NCBI GenBank assembly: GCA_002372505.1
Contig: DFGY01000102.1
Coordinates: 1 to 41,661 of the forward strand
DNA: 41,661 bases
Direction of reading: 5' to 3'
Origin: Firmicutes bacterium UBA3738
Lineage (GTDB): Bacteria; Bacillota; Clostridia; Peptostreptococcales; Anaerovoracaceae
Shown in pieces: positions 41,591-41,661 of this stretch. The notes beneath the pieces were generated by a model that worked only from the letters and a program-made list of their open reading frames with translations, had not been told where the DNA came from and did no database searches. A program made the position numbers and the translations under genes. The number at the start of each line of letters is the position of its first letter. The first letter of the stretch is position 1.

Positions 41591-41661
41591 GGGTATGACG
41601 GGCATGCCGTCAATCTGTGGTGAAAGTCCACAAGGGACGTAGCCAACGACGAACCCCATAG
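41591..41661 (+). mobile_element. Possible start of a group II intron (truncated by window end)
   Basis: GTGGTGAAAGTCCACAAGG and GACGAACCCCATAG resemble domain I pieces of clostridial group II introns, preceded by hairpin GACGG-GCATG-CCGTC. Only about 70 bases are visible and no intron-encoded protein can be checked. Confidence 0.3.

Noticed and set aside
1..41661. CRISPR array, tRNA or rRNA genes
   Set aside because: No regularly spaced repeats, tRNA-like TTCRA arms or rRNA segments noticed on reading both strands.

Overview
The window is chromosomal DNA of a low-to-mid GC Gram-positive anaerobe, most likely a clostridium. The evidence is consensus sigma-A promoters, strong AGGAGG-type ribosome sites, an S-box (SAM-I) riboswitch, a clostridial-type lysine 2,3-aminomutase, an NSS-family transporter and many zinc-ribbon/FHA/DUF5050-like membrane proteins. 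It looks like an amino-acid fermenter related to Eubacteriales Family XIII (Anaerovoracaceae); I cannot name the genus from sequence alone.

Region 1 (about 1-7160) holds four secreted surface proteins. Two share a nearly identical lysine-rich N-terminal half but have different C-terminal halves, one of which carries an intact transglutaminase-like triad. Two are paralogous double-PPC proteins ending in a lysine-rich Fn3-like module.

Region 2 (about 7240-26330) is the most interesting part: one long, same-strand set of signalling and envelope genes. It encodes three membrane-anchored TPR proteins with extracytoplasmic propeller-like heads, five zinc-ribbon proteins, three FHA proteins (one fused to an ABC ATPase with its own ABC-2 permease), a membrane-anchored Ser/Thr kinase with a TPR ectodomain, an ECF sigma factor that carries its own membrane anchor and ectodomain, a sigma region-2-like partner, and two peptidoglycan amidases. 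I found a strictly spaced motif, TTGAACC-N14-(T)GCATCT, in front of five transcription units in Regions 1 and 2, including the sigma operon itself. It looks like the promoter of that ECF sigma factor and would tie surface proteins and signalling genes into one autoregulated regulon. Nearly identical remnants of an Rpn-family nuclease/transposase tail lie in direct orientation at both ends of the block (2152-2245 and 26346-26440).

Region 3 (26500-30540) holds a small basic ORF, an AI-2E-family (PF01594) membrane protein with an apparently leaderless promoter, and a large secreted transglutaminase/PPC/BIG2/Fn3 protein that shares the surface module of Region 1.

Region 4 (30540-41661) is more ordinary: a 7TM-LuxR regulator divergent from an NSS transporter, a roughly 355-bp imperfect palindrome, kamA, an AlaX-type tRNA editing protein, an intergenic region with several DnaA-box-like sequences and two perfect palindromes, an unknown protein coupled to signal peptidase I (lepB), then S-box-controlled metK and an aspartokinase. 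A near-identical hairpin terminator occurs at both 33432 and 41553. The last 70 bases may be the start of a group II intron.

All functional statements come from reading motifs and family knowledge; no database search was run.
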